DNA of 64,000 nt from Pleodorina starrii (lineage: Eukaryota > Chlorophyta > Chlorophyceae > Chlamydomonadales > Volvocaceae): contig BRXU01000004.1 of the NCBI GenBank assembly GCA_030267565.1, positions 729,501 to 793,500 on the forward strand. Reading direction: 5' to 3'. The stretch's first letter is position 1. Each line of letters begins with the position of its first letter. Positions 1-11,519 of this stretch are shown here, piece after piece. A program made the translations under genes and the position numbers. Below the pieces are notes generated by a model. The model did no database searches and had not been told where the DNA came from. It was given only the letters and a program-made list of their open reading frames with translations.

Positions 1-2435
1 GCGGAGGCGCTGCCGTGCTGCCCACTGCTGCTGCTGCCGCACCGCGTGTACGAGCAGCCTGATGTCGTACATGTTGTGTACGACAATGCCGGCGAGTACA
101 CGGACCTGCACAGCTACCTTCAGGCGCAGCAGCGGCTGTCGGAGGCGTCCTGTCGCAGCATCATGAGGCAGTTGCTGCAGGTGAGGGACGGGGGCGGTCA
201 GAGTACGTTCGTGTGTGTTTGTGTTTGTGTTTGTGTGTGTGTGTGTGTGCGAGGGGGTGGGGCGCCAAGGGTCTGTGGGCCAGGTGATGGGAGGAAAGGA
301 GAAGACAGGAGAGGGTGCCACGTGCCGCAGCCCGCCATCGATGGTGTCTGTCGGTCAAACGGACCGGGGGCCAGTTCCCTATTTTGAGGCGCGCAGCACC
401 ACCCGGAGCGTATCCTTTCCGGCGCACGACCTCCGTCTTTTCGGCCTCGCTCGGTGCTGCGGCGGAGTCTGCCTATCCCAACAACTCCAACTCTTCACCG
501 CCACGCTGCAGGCCCTGTCCGTGCTGCACGAGCGGCGCTGGGTGCACCGGAACATCAGCACGGAGACGGTGTGGGTCGCGGACGCGGATGCCCAGCCGCC
601 CAACACCGACATCCAGATCCAGGATCCAACCCCAGCCGCCGGCCCTGGATCCAGCAGACCGCTGCAGCCGTCGGGCCGTCAGGCCGACGCGCTGGGGCGA
701 GGGGCGGCGCCGCTGAACCCACCACCTCCGAAACCCGAGTGTGCCTCGGCCGGCTCTTCGGTCGCCGCGTTTCATGCTGAAGCTGCGGATGCCACCGCGG
801 CGGCTCCCAGCAGCGTGAGCGGTGTGGCACCCAATGCGGCTGCTTTTGGCGTAGGCAACCGAAATCCCAACCGCGATAGCGATAGCAACGCCAGCAATCC
901 CCGCAGGCGCGCGGCCGGCTGGGTGCTGGCCGGCGACGACGACGATGACCCGGCGGCACCGCCGGCGCCGCCGGCGGCGGCGGCGCCGCCGCCAGAGCGG
1001 CCGTCCTGCAGCGGCAGCTCCGCCAGCACGAGTACCAGCAGCTGCTGCGCTGAGCCGCCGGCGGCCCGGTCGCGGCAGGGGCCTCAGGTCACGCAGCAGC
1101 GGAAACAGCAGCAGCACCAGCAACAGCAGCAACAGCACCTGTATGTGAAGCTGGGTGGCTTGGCGTCGGCGGCGAGGCCGGCGGTGGATCCGGATACGGG
1201 GCAGGAGTGCCTGTTTCGGGATCTGCTGGGTTGCGCCTATCATTTGGCGCCCGAGGCCATCCGCGGTGCTGGGTATGGTCGTCCGGCGGACGTGTGGGCG
1301 GCGGGTGAGCGAGCGGGGCGTGGGTGGAAGTGGCGCTGGGGGGTGATTGGGGTGGGCTGGGATGGGGGGCCGTGTCGGGGTGGGGTGGGGTGGGGAGTCC
1401 CCCGGGGGGCTGCTGGAGCGGGGTGGTGCTGCGCTGGCTGCGCCGCGTGGGTGGCAAGCAGCCACGAACCCTACACTACCCACTCACCCAACGAATCAAC
1501 CAATCAAACATAACGCGAACAATCCAGTAAGAATGCAGGAACGCGGGAAGCCTGGGGCACGACTTGCGCCCCCAGCTGCGGCCCTTCCTGATTCGGCAGC
1601 TCCCCACGCCCATGCCTTTCATCCGCACATATTATAGACTATAGAATAAAAGAATAAAAATTATCCCGTCCCCTTCGTCGTCACGGCATGGTTATGTGCT
1701 CGCTTGGTTGTCTGCGCAGGTGTGTTGCTGTTCATGCTGCTGACGGGCCGGCCGCCCTTCCCTGGAGCCAACGAGCTGGATGTGATGACCCGCGTGCTGC
1801 TGGCAGCATCGCAGAGCACCAACACCGCCATTACCACCACCACCACCACCACCGCCACCACCGCCACCACCGCCACCAGCAGCAGCCGCTGCTGCGGGAC
1901 CTCGGCGAGGCCGCCAACGCCGCCGCCGGGCCAGGGCACCAGACCCACCACCGCCACCACCACCGCCGCCACGGTGGCACCGCCGCGGCCCTCGACGCCC
2001 GTGCTCCCGGCCGCGGCCGCACCCAACCCCACACCCACCGCGCAGCTGCCCGGACAACCTGACCCGACGGAGCCGACCCCAGTTCCCCGACGCAGCACCG
2101 CGGGCGGCGGAGCCGCCAGCTGCGACGGCGCCGCCGCCGCCGCTGGCGGAGCCGGGGAGGGTGCTGGCAGCCGGCAGGCCAGCGACGGGGGCTGCGTGCG
2201 TTTGAGCGGCGGGGGCGGCGGCGGCGGCGGCGGCGGGGGTCAGCGGCAGGTGCAGGCGCAGCGGGATCCGCTGCAGGAGGTGGTGGTTGCGGCGGCGACG
2301 GAGGCGTGCGCCAGCGCCGCGTGTCGGGAGGTGCTGGGTGGGATGTTGGTGGCGGAGCCGGAGCGGCGGCTGACGGCGGCGGAGTTGCTGCGGCTGCCCT
2401 GGTTTCTGCCAGGGCCGGAGGAGGAGGGGCAGTAA
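1..2435 (+). CDS. Kinase-fold protein, probable pseudokinase, C-terminal part
   Basis: The 5' end lies outside the window. Three exons join in frame: 1-180, 512-1304 and 1720-2435, with introns 181-511 (GTGAGG...CAG) and 1305-1719 (GTGAGC...CAG). The spliced protein shows a protein-kinase order: hinge and helix D (VVYDNAGEYTDLHSYL), the catalytic-loop position (LHERRWVHRNIS, about residues 65-76), activation-segment end (YHLAPEAI), helix F (ADVWAAGVLLFMLLTGRPPF) and a final helix (AAELLRLPW). The usual HRD is HRN. The DFG region reads VKLGGLAS, without Asp-Phe. Catalysis is therefore unlikely and a scaffold or regulatory role is inferred. A ~190-residue Ala/Pro/Ser/Gln-rich insertion separates the HRN and LGG motifs. 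A second His/Thr/Ala/Gly-rich insertion sits after helix F. Both inflate the domain well beyond the usual ~260 residues. I cannot assign a kinase family. Splice phases (0 and 1) match exactly, which supports the model. Confidence 0.8.
210..250. repeat. (GT)n microsatellite in kinase intron 1
   Basis: GT/GTTT dinucleotide-rich tract inside the first intron of the kinase-fold gene. It is non-coding and likely length-variable. Confidence 0.9.
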
Positions 2436-5400
2436 GAGGCGGGGGCTGAGGGCCGGGGAGGGGAGCTGCCGCGGGCAGTAAGGGGCGGGGCTGGTGGCCT
2501 TGGGCTGGGCACAAACGAGGCATCCGGCGGCCGAGGGTGGGGGAGGAGGGCGAAGAGCCGCGCGCCGTGGTTTCGGAGGGCGAACGGGGAGAGGGTGTGA
2601 TATATGGATGGATGCGGAGACATGCGTGGGAATACGGCACTGGGGGACGGCGGGTTGGACGGCGCGGGGCTTGCAGGTTGCCGCACAGCGGCGCTGCGGC
2701 ACGCGCCGGTATATTAGATGGCTGGCTGGGCGGGTATGTAGAGGTATAACGAAGGTGCTATGTACGCAGCCAGCGCTGTGTGCATGCATGTGCATACTTA
2801 TGTGTGTGGGTATGGGTATGGGCGCGTGCAAGTACCAGTAAGTTGCGGAGTCAAATGGGTGCAGCAGCTGGTCGCTGAGACGAGGCGGCCTGGCGCTGCG
2901 GTGTCATTTCACGTGTCCGTGTCTGTGGCTGTGGCTGTGTGCTTACGGCTGATGAAGGTGCGTGACGGGTCTATCGGGGGGGCGGCGGCGGGCCGGCATG
3001 TATGACGCCGCGCGCGGCAATGGTGGTCTGACCGTCCGGAGGGGAGCTTTCCGCCGTCTTCCGCTTGCTTTGTGGCGGCGACGGCGGCTAAGGCTGCTGC
3101 TGCCGAAATGAATCATGCCGGTCCGACCGTCGCTTCGCCAGTGCATATACCGGTAGTGTGGCGCCAATGGTGAGGAAGTGATGATGAGGAGTTGTTGGTT
3201 GCGCAGCAGGCACGGCGGGCGGGCATGCTGCATGGGCTGGCTCGGTTGGGTGCGTGAATGCGACGTGCGTGCGCAAGCGCCCCCATACACCAACCAAACG
3301 GGGCGGGGGCGGAATTGGGAAGTACGTGTTGGCAGCAGTTGCTTGGTTGCTTGGTTGGGTTGGGGGAACGACACGGGCTTTGATGGGTCTGGAACCAGCA
3401 GCGAGGTCCGCAAGTCGGCATGGAAATGCGTGTGTGCGGATGGGGTCCGTCCACATTTGGTTTCGCTCTCTCTCTCTCTCTCTCTCTCTCGGGGGTCCCG
3501 ACCCCGCCGGCGTCGGCAGATGCCCGGCAATGCAATGGGAAGCCGTCCTTTATTGCGCTTTGTGCTTTATATCTTCTTGTGATTGTGTTTGGCACTGTGC
3601 CGTACTACTAACTGCCGCGTGCCTCTTCTTCACGCTGACGTTTGGACATGATGCTCTTTTTTTCGTGTGTTGCGTGTGTTGACGAATCCACAGCCCCATA
3701 CATCGACCTATTGCTGGCCAACACCCGTCGATATTGAGCTTCGTTGCACGTCCGGCTTGCCTGCTGGCGCAAATGATGACGCTCTGTGCTGCGCACACTG
3801 GAGAAAAGAAGCAACGAACGAAGACGTCATCACGGGCTGCAACACCCACACCCACACCCACGCCCACAGTGGCACAGGGGGTTCTTTTGTAGCCCTTTCC
3901 CCTCCACCTACCTACCTGCCTACCGCTGGATGGATGGGTTCGCCCATTCCTTCATACATATCTGCTGAGTTCGCCCATTCCAACCTATCTGCTGGGTTCG
4001 CCCATTCCTACCTACCTATCTGCTGGCATGGGTGACTCCGTCGTGCTTTCTGGTCAGCTGGTTGGTTGGGCTTTCCGTTGCCCGGCTGGACGTCCCTGCT
4101 GCAGTGTACGGCCCGGCCCGGCCAGCTGCTGGCCCGGCTGCTGGATACTTGGCTCCGGAACCTTGGACGGGTGCTGGTAGCTAGAGAGCTGCTGGTAGCA
4201 CTGGCTGCGTACCAGCACCCGCGCGTGCGTGCAACGGAAGGATCCGGAGCCCCCTGTAACCGCCCTACAACGAACAACCCACAACCATACACATTTTGGG
4301 TGGCGGGGGGCGGGAGATTTCGCGGGCCTGTCGGGAATCCCGCATCGAGGTTGGAATTCCATGGGGGGGGGGCAGCCACCCGTCCTTGCGGCTGTGGCTG
4401 TGGTAGTGTGGCCGATATATGGTTTCGGACGGACGAGCCGCTTTGCTCACGGCTAAATAGCGGGGCCGCCACGCACAAGCGGCGGAGGATTCGTGTTTCC
4501 GATCGCCGGCGCCTTTATTTGGTGCCCTTAACTTACCTAGTACATTATTCCGACCGGCCTGCCGCCTGCTCTTACGTCGGGGGGTTCTGCATGCATACAT
4601 GCATAGCGGCGGTGCGGTGTGCAGGGCTCCACCAATTGCAGCCCCGCCGCGATTTCGTTGCGGTCAGGGCTGTTAGTTGGTGCGGCTGGTTGGTTAGGTT
4701 GTGGGTGGATGGGCGGTGGGATCCATCGCAAATTGGGGAGCCTCAATACATCGGTGCCCGCCCCGCCCCCCGGCGGGTGCCTGCGCTCCTCCTCGCCCCC
4801 GGTGCGTTCTCTTCTCATTCTCATCTCCTGGTGAGACCCCTACGTGTTGTATGGCCCGGTCGCGATATCCTTCTATCTCTCCCGCCCTGCTCCCATCGTC
4901 GTGTCGGCTGCCTTACTTCGTGTACGGCGCGCTGCTGGTCGCTGGCCCGCTGGCTCGACCCTGAACTGGATGTAGCGGGTTTCGCGGCCAGCAGGGCGAT
5001 TTGCCGGCCAGGCCGAAGCCATCCTAGCCATCCACATGTCCAAATCAAAGCACCTGGTCCATCCTCAGCGCATGGGCCGTAAGCTTCCGCATCGCTATTG
5101 CCAAGTAAAAATATTCAACGAGTAAGAAGGGACGTGTGTGCATTTGGTAAGCAGCAGATGGTTGCGGTCGAAGAACGATGCGGCAGTCGTTGGAGTCCCA
5201 AGCTGTCCCAAGCAAGAATAAAATCATCGCCACCCGTAGGAATCCACATCGGCAGCGAGCTGCGTCGGCAGCCCAAGCGAGGGCCAAGGCCGAGGATCGT
5301 TTCGTGATAACTAACCGCAGACGGCTGCTGCTGATGATGCGCGGCAGCATCAGAACATTGTACCTAAGGATGATATGAACTGATTTGGCGCTAAATCCTC

Positions 5401-5577
5401 GGATGGGTGCGCGTGCCTACCTTAACGCCAGTGTGATTGCTGGAAGCGTAACCTAGCTAATAAAACAAGGAGCGCGGCACCGACCGACCGGGACTGACCC
5501 AAATATACGTAGCGTGTTGCCGACGGACGTCTGCTTGTATTGCTTGATCCAAACCAGCAGCCAAGGACCACAAAGCA
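2436..5577. other. Intergenic region with 3' UTR and microsatellites
   Basis: Starts with the 3' UTR of the kinase-fold gene. No TGTAA poly(A) signal appears on the plus strand until about 4254, so the transcript end is unresolved. A (TC)n tract lies near 3469-3490, TTGGT-rich repeats near 3340-3360, and CCCACA repeats near 3845-3866. A long frame at 4066-5082 (+) has no recognisable domain and a composition typical of chance frames in this GC-rich DNA. I see no gene that I would defend. Confidence 0.6.
3936..4025. repeat. Short minisatellite, three units
   Basis: Three direct copies of a unit of about 30-35 bp built on GTTCGCCCATTCC followed by a variable ATCTGCTG segment. Confidence 0.85.
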
Positions 5578-7459
5578 ATGGTGCAGGACGTTCCACACGG
5601 CGGCTACACGCAGGTGCGCCCCTCTTACTTCCGTCCTGTACCGCTGCTCCATCGATCCTTCCTTCCGCGTAAGGGAGCGAGGTCGCCTTCATTCAGCAGG
5701 GCGACTAACGCCAGAAGCAGGCTGCCTGCTCCAATATATCACATGGAAATTAGGGTGTTTTGGGCGAAGCCATGGGAAACAATATGGGAACCGGTGACTG
5801 CATGGGTAGTTAGCTCGAGCCGGCGCTCATCAGCCGCGTGGCGGTGTTATGTCGTCGGTTCGTTGTTTGTCGATCGAATGACCCGCGGGTCGCTCCGTCG
5901 GCCTCGCGGTCAGCCGCCGATGGCCCATGGCTCCGCCCGCTTAGCTGGCTGCATTAAGCAACAGAGACGGAGAAGGTTCGGCATTCCACCTTGGCGCTTC
6001 AGCCGTGAACGAACATGTCATGCCGCCGCCGCCTCGCTGTCACGCAACCCAGCACGCAGTAGTAGGTTGATCAATCGAATCAGGCTCTTCAGCCACAGCC
6101 GATCTTGCTTATCGCGTACTTTACGGCACGTCCCGACCTTCAGATAAGCTTATACACGCACGTCACCACAATGATCTCCCTTACCAGCCCCGCGCATTCG
6201 GCCACGCACGATCCAACGCGCACAGCAGCTTGGTCTGACGACCCTTTATAACCTAACTAACGCTCATCACTCCGTCGTCTCCGGCGGCCCGCACTGGCCC
6301 TGTTCACGCACGCCAACAGCAGGGGCCAGCAGCAGCGGGAGCTCCCGGCGCCGCCTCGAACCCTGATGCTGGTGCAAGTTGTACGGCACAGCGCAACGTC
6401 GGTTATGATCAGCAACTGCAGCAGCCCCCCCAGCAGCAGCAACAGGCTTACCCGCCCGGCATCTACCCTCCCCACCCGATATACCCACCACCACCAGCAG
6501 GACAGGCGCAGCAGCAGCAGCAGCTGCTGCCTGCGGGTTACCCGGGGGGCCCCAGCGCCTACCCGCCGGTACCGCCGGCGGGCCAGTACGGCACCACCAC
6601 CACCACATCGCCCGGCGGCGGCGTGAGTTCAGCGCAGCAAGCGACGTGCACGCAAGCATACACCCAGCAGCAGCAGCAGCAGACCTTCGCAGCGCAGCAG
6701 CAGCAGCAGCAGCAGCCGGCGGTGTGGGGCACACCGGTCCCGCCGCCGCCGCCAAGCGTTGCTTCCATTCATCAGCATCCCATGTGGGGCCCGGACGAGG
6801 AGACTCGGGACAGTCGGTTCGCGCTGGTGGCCTGGCTGGCGTTTGTGCTGGGTAAGTAAGGGCGGGGTGGCGGCGGGATGGCGGCGGCGGGACTGCTGGG
6901 GACGACCAAATAGTGGGGATAGGATGGGTGTTCGCTTGTGTTTCGAACTGGAGATGGACGTGTTGTGGGAGGAGAACGAACAAGGAATACCGGTGGTAGC
7001 TAGCAGGGAACGGAGACGTGGCGCTTGCGTGGCGCTTGGCTGGGTACTCAGGTATTCAGCAGGCGATCGAGGCGGTTACCTGTAAAGGTCGTGTTGTTGG
7101 GACGGCTGTGGCCACACGCACCCACATATCCAGCCTTGGGTTAGTCCATCCTTGGGTATCTGCTGCTGCTGGCCCGCCCCTCGATCGTCCACCGCTTGCT
7201 TGCTGTCACGTCACCCTCCCTCCCTCCTTGACTACTGCCGCCCCGCGCCTTGCTGCCCTGCCCGCCCCTGCCGCACGCATTCACTGTTTCACTCCGCTGC
7301 ACGCATGCAGGCTTCATCTTCCCCATCTTCTGGCTGATTGCGGTGCTGCTGCCCTGTTGCCTGCCGGGCCGCAACGTGTGGTGGGCGGCTACCGCCAGCT
7401 GCCTGGCGGCGCTGGCCTACCTAATCGTGGGCCTGGTGGTGGGCACTGCGGGGCGATGA
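5578..7459 (+). CDS. Gln/Pro-rich protein with C-terminal two-helix membrane hairpin
   Basis: Proposed exons are 5578-5613, 6320-6851 and 7311-7459, giving 238 residues. Exon 1 begins at ATG with MVQDVPHGGYTQ and ends at a CAG/GTGCGC donor. Exon 2 is open in frame from 6257 with no in-frame ATG before 6782, so an upstream start exon is required. The acceptor at 6319/6320 keeps phase 0 but is inferred. The exon 2/3 junction (GTAAGT donor, TGCAG acceptor, phase 1) is clear. Residues 13-165 are rich in Gln, Pro, Tyr and Gly, with runs of polyGln. The C-terminus has two hydrophobic segments, about 178-204 and 211-233, separated by a short CLPGRNVW loop. The layout, a disordered proline-rich N-terminus plus a membrane hairpin, recalls plant L18a-like membrane proteins, but I see no decisive signature. 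Exon 3 and everything downstream to 9786 were later duplicated at 33937-36545. Confidence 0.7.
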
Positions 7460-9216
7460 ATGAAGGACGGAATGGATGGATGGATGGATGGATGGATGGA
7501 TGATACCGGCATACACTTCATTCATACATGTGATGTGATGTGGGGGCGGGTCCATGTGCCCAACCGTCCAACCGCCCATACGTACGTACGTAAGGCGGAC
7601 GCACGGGTAGATAGATAGATGAGCGGCCGCGGCCGCGGGTGACCCACGGGCCGGCGCCGTTTGCTTGGGAGTGAGGTAGGTCAAGGCGGCGGCCTTGCTT
7701 CTCCTGCCCGCTTGGGCGAACGAATGAACGCTGCGTGCTGGCAAGCAAGATGGCTGGATGGATGGATGCCACGCAGCAGGGCGCGGGAGTTGGAGATTCG
7801 TTGCGTTAGTTAGTTGACATGCTTGCTTTGGACGTCGAGTTGCGTTGAGTGTCGTGTTACCATGTGTTAGTTGTACCGCAAGTAAGCAACCACTGCGCAT
7901 CCATTCGGGGGGTTGGAGGGCCTGAGGCTGTGTCCTGTGCGTGGGCGAGGCAGCAGCTGGGAGCGAGCTGCAGCGCAGGTGACCGTACATACGTGAGTCA
8001 TCATCGCTACATTGGGGGCGGGCGGGGTGGACTTCTGTTCTGGAGGCACGCACCCTCATTAATGTAGGTAGACGGGTTAGGTAGGTATACGGATGTGCCC
8101 TCGCTCGCTCGCTCGGGGTGCAATAATGTCCCGCGGACGTTTCTGGACTTCATCATAGGAATAAACTGGGGTAGGTGTGTCCCATTGATCATGCATGTCG
8201 GGCGGCGTACGGGTCGTCTTGCATGCGCGACGCGGTTGCCGGATCTATCGCGGCGGGGCGGGTAGACGGAAGCTAGGAAGTTGGGTCCCCATCTATCCAC
8301 GCACGCAGAGTATGTACGGCTGCGATGACGTTGATATGAATGTGCTACGTACGCATACATGTACCCATGTGTATGTATGCTCTCTACCCTTTTTCCACAC
8401 ATGCTACGTGTTGCCATATTTGTTGATTACATTTGTTATGGTCAGTAGTCCTTACAGCGCAGTGGCTTGCTTGAGTGCATCAATCGGAAGGGTAAGAGCC
8501 AGCGTGGATTGCTTACGTAATCCAGCCACGCTTCTCAAAAACTTTAACAGCTACCTTCATTCATTCCATTCTGCCTTTGCGTGCTCGTAAATGATAATCA
8601 GATCTATGGAGCAAGCAAGGAGCTCCGGCAATCAAAAACACCTGCCAGCAGAGCTAACGGAAACAACCTGATTTGTTTTTGTCACGTACGCCAACGGCAC
8701 ATCTGCAGTCTACGGACAGCATATCACGGAATGTAAACCGCATTTTACGGAATGTAAACCGCATATTAAAAACACCGCAAATTTCGCCGCCGCCGCGCGC
8801 GGATCTAGACCCCGAGAGATATAACCAGTACTTATTACTCCTCGGCACGAATGTATATATGTAACACACCTACGTAACCAAGTCCCTATCCCCTACACAT
8901 TCATTCACAGCAACACTTGTAAATAACTGGAGTCCCTATGTATTCACCGCGCGTGCTCGCACGCAGCGCCCTCCGCCGGTAAATAAGTACCAACCCACGC
9001 AAGCCTGCTGCCCACGCGCTGCTGCCCAGGGCTCGCACGGATGGGGCAAATAAAGCCACGCATTCCCCCGCAGGTCAATGGTCGCCGGCCAGCTCCGGAC
9101 GAAATCGTACTCATAAACACTCATTTACGTTCGACGCGCGGTAGGGTGCGTGTTCGTTCCGTCCCCTCCCCGCCTAACCCTCGGGCACATCCCGCCCATA
9201 GCAAGCATCCATCCGT
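7460..9216. other. 3' UTR of the membrane-hairpin gene and spacer to G0
   Basis: Begins with a GGAT tetranucleotide tract (about 7469-7504). It holds several TGTAA-type poly(A) candidates on the plus strand between about 8730 and 8922. Two are inside a near-perfect direct repeat of about 20 bp (CGGAATGTAAACCGCAT) near 8727-8766. No coding sequence is supported. The block is duplicated almost identically at 34209-35969. Confidence 0.6.
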
Positions 9217-9786
9217 CTACATCAGGTGGCGCAGCACGCAGGCGCGGACAGCGGCCTTGATGCGCGAAGCAATCTTGGACCGCAGCTTGCGGACAGCGCT
9301 CTCGGCGGCCTTGGTCCGGCTGCTGCCGCTCTCCGCCGCCAGCAGCTCGGCGCCACCCGGCTGCTCCTCCGGCTCCAGCTCCATACACAACGAGTCCGAG
9401 AGCTGGACGCTGCTGTGGGCCACCGAGCGGCGGCAGACAGCCGGGGACGCGATGTCGTCAGACTCCTCCTCCTCCTCCTCCTCCTCCTCCGCCACCTCCG
9501 CCTCCTCCTCCTCCGCCACCTCCGCCTCCTCTTCCGGCTCCCACTCCACCTCCAGCCGGGTCAGCTCCAGCCGGCACTCTGCGGCGCTGCGCGGTGAGGC
9601 GCACACCTCGGGAGCGCCCATGGACAGACCCGCAGAGGTCCTGGCCTCCTTCTCCCAGTGCTGACCCAGCTGACCCACCAGCCGCTCGGCCCGCTGCTGC
9701 GGGCTGGCGACAACAGCAGCGACGACAGCGGCAGCGCTGCTGATGGCTGGCGGCGGCAGAGGCGCGGTATTACCAAAATACGATAC
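9217..9786 (-). pseudogene. G0: truncated C-terminal exon of the array gene
   Basis: Carries the stop codon and the last ~190 codons of the same terminal exon found in G1-G7: an acidic Glu tract, then a basic Lys/Arg helix ending VLRHLM. It is cut off at 9786 by the 24-kb element and lacks the upstream half of the exon and exons 1 and 2. It is the left member of the 2.6-kb duplication and corresponds to 35970-36545 of G1. It cannot make the complete protein. Confidence 0.85.
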
Positions 9787-10257
9787 CCTACCAAACGAAC
9801 CCCGGTTTAAGTCTGGCTAAGGTTGTGGCCGTCTTAGCCTAAGTCGGCCTAAGCAGGATTATCGCGGCATGTGCGGATAAGGCACAACTTATAACCGACT
9901 TTGAGTTAGCGAGGTATTAGCCCCCACCTTTAGCTGTGTAAGTCCGAAATGTTGGGTTAGCACCACTTAGCGGGATGTATCCAATCTTACAGTCACTTTG
10001 AAGTACTTACAAGGTGCGTCCGTCCATGAGGACAGGATATGTTCCGTGCCGAGCTGCCGATTCGATTGCTTATGTGGGGCACATAGACGGACGCTCGACA
10101 GGGCTCGACCGTACAGTTACACGAGTATGCCCTTGCATCGGTGGCCGCATGTAGCCCTTACAAATTGGTGCCGCTTACAAACCCTGGGCACGCATCCCAA
10201 CCACTGTCGTTCCCCCGCTTGGGACGGTGAAAGATGGTGAGAAAACCGCCGCTGAAA
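9694..10257. repeat. 564-bp duplication flanking the Dualen LINE, left copy
   Basis: Identical, base for base as far as I can compare, to 23069-23632. It spans the junction between G0 exon sequence and the left end of the 24-kb element. The original target was therefore already a composite junction. It ends directly at the TAA tail of the LINE. Confidence 0.95.
9786..9813 (+). repeat. Left terminal inverted repeat (28 bp)
   Basis: Exact reverse complement of 33861-33888. A further GATAC lies immediately outside at 9782-9786. The right end has the same GATACCCTA module, but there it is separated from CCAAACG by three extra AAACCCTA units. Confidence 0.95.
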
Positions 10258-10280
10258 TAATAATAATAATAATAATAATA
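10258..10280 (-). repeat. (TAA)n / (TTA)n 3' tail of the Dualen LINE
   Basis: Seven to eight TAA units on the plus strand mark the LINE 3' end. They abut the left 564-bp flanking repeat. Confidence 0.9.
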
Positions 10281-10397
10281 CGCCCGACCGGAGGCCGAGG
10301 CGTGGGTTAAGGGAGCAGAGGAGGTGGGGTGACGGGTTTCCCCGGTCCCAGTCCTCCCCCGCCACCGCGGTGGGGGTTGAGAACGAGTATGTGTTAG

Positions 10398-11508
10398 TTA
10401 TGTGCCCGTCTGCTGTTGCGTCTCGTGCGGGGAGCGTTCCATTTGCCGCCGGGTGATCACAATCTTATTGAGCGCCCGAACAGCGTGATCGTGGAGTTTG
10501 TTGCAGCATGTTTTGGCCGCTTCACTGCCCGCCCCTAGGGTGCAGAGAAGGGGGCGTAAGTCTTTTCGGATGGTACCGGCGAAGCCTAGGCTGATGGCCT
10601 CCTGTGCTGTGTAACAGACTTTCCACCCCTCCTTTGTGAGGAGCCGGGCTAGCTCGGAGTGTTGGATGGCTTTGTCATGTTGTTTCTGCTTGTGGTTGGT
10701 GTCGGCCGTGTATCCTATTTCGAGGATATGCACGGTGTGTTGACTAGGGTCCGGGGGCCCCATGTATCCGATCTCTTGTGCCTCGTGGAGAGGGATGCTA
10801 GGGATGAGGAGTAGATCGGGGCGCATTTTGAGCCGTTCTTCCTCCGGGGTGTTTGGGAGCAGCCAGTGCGGTAGCCTTGTGCCTGCTACATAGTCCGGCC
10901 GGTCATCTGCGGGGCAGGCGTCCATGACCGTGTAGCAGCCCCCGTTGATTCCCCGGGCGAGCGTACTGGTGATGGTTTGAACCGCCTGGTTGTGCCGAAG
11001 GATGTATAGAGCGCGCATCCGTGGGTGGCGGCAGCCACCCAGGATATGCCCCCCGGAGTCGGGGTTGTGGCACAGGGGGCAGCTTCCTGACGCAACTGGG
11101 CCTCCCGGGGCCAATGATTTCCTGAAGCGGTTCGCGAGCTTGGCGTTCCATAGTTGGCCGTACAGGTAGTCGAAGCACCGTTTGGCGTGCTTGTGTCGGC
11201 CTATCTTGCGCTGTAGGGTGCGTGCGCTGGCGTTGATGTCCAGGTCGGGTATGGTATTGGCAACAAACTTCATGTAATCTGTCTCATTTGTGTAGCCCGA
11301 GTGCGTTTCCGGACGCACTAGGGCTTCGATGCCCCGGTTGAGGTCGTTGGCAAAGTGCCCAGCATTCTTCTCAGGCCCATGCATCTTCCGTAGCCACCAG
11401 TATTGGTTACGTGGGTTATTGTCAGATGTTTCGGTTGTGCTCAGTGCGTCGGGGTCGAGCTTTGCAAGGCCTCGCGCGGCCCGTACGGCTGCTTTATCTG
11501 CTTCTTCG
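10398..11508 (-). pseudogene. Dualen ORF2, C-terminal part: end of RNase H, CCHC knuckle, restriction-like endonuclease
   Basis: Continues ORF2 downstream of the L1 insertion. It opens with EEADKAA, the last block of RNase H including the fourth catalytic Asp. A zinc knuckle CPLCHNPDSGGHILGGC (CX2CX7HX4C) follows. Next comes a restriction-like endonuclease signature: RPDLLLI, then HILEIGYTAD, then KQKQHDKAIQ and an amphipathic ELARLLTKEGW helix. This matches the PD...E...K arrangement of early-branching LINEs. Together with the AP endonuclease upstream it gives the two endonucleases of Dualen. Without the L1 insertion and one 9-bp target copy, this segment and 12827-20322 total 8607 nt. That is exactly 2869 codons, with no stop at the junction (KYN/EEAD). 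Confidence 0.88.
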
Positions 11509-11517
11509 TTATATTTC
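11509..11517. repeat. 9-bp target-site duplication of the L1 insertion, left copy
   Basis: TTATATTTC, repeated at 12827-12835. It lies in the codons KYN of the Dualen RNase H. Confidence 0.93.
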
Positions 11518-11519
11518 GC

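Larger units (their letters stand above)
7188..9786. repeat. 2.6-kb flanking duplication, left copy
   Basis: 2599 bp that recur at 33937-36545 in the same orientation. Differences I can see are one extra GGAT unit, one G/A change (8046 region versus 34800 region) and a 6-bp tandem gain in the right copy. The left copy ends exactly where the 24-kb element begins. The right copy begins exactly where the element ends. This is target-site-duplication geometry at kilobase scale. Confidence 0.95.

Noticed and set aside
473..1483. 336-codon minus-strand frame opposite the kinase-fold gene
   Set aside because: Arg/Pro-rich shadow of the plus-strand exon; the plus-strand exon has clear kinase motifs and phase-matched introns.
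4066..5082. 338-codon open frame on the plus strand
   Set aside because: No domain, Cys/Trp/Arg-rich composition of a chance frame in GC-rich DNA, no splice-site or poly(A) support.
9998..10240. Cys-rich 80-codon frame present in both 564-bp copies
   Set aside because: Two CxxxC-like motifs but no start context, length or family match; probably chance within the element's left subterminal DNA.
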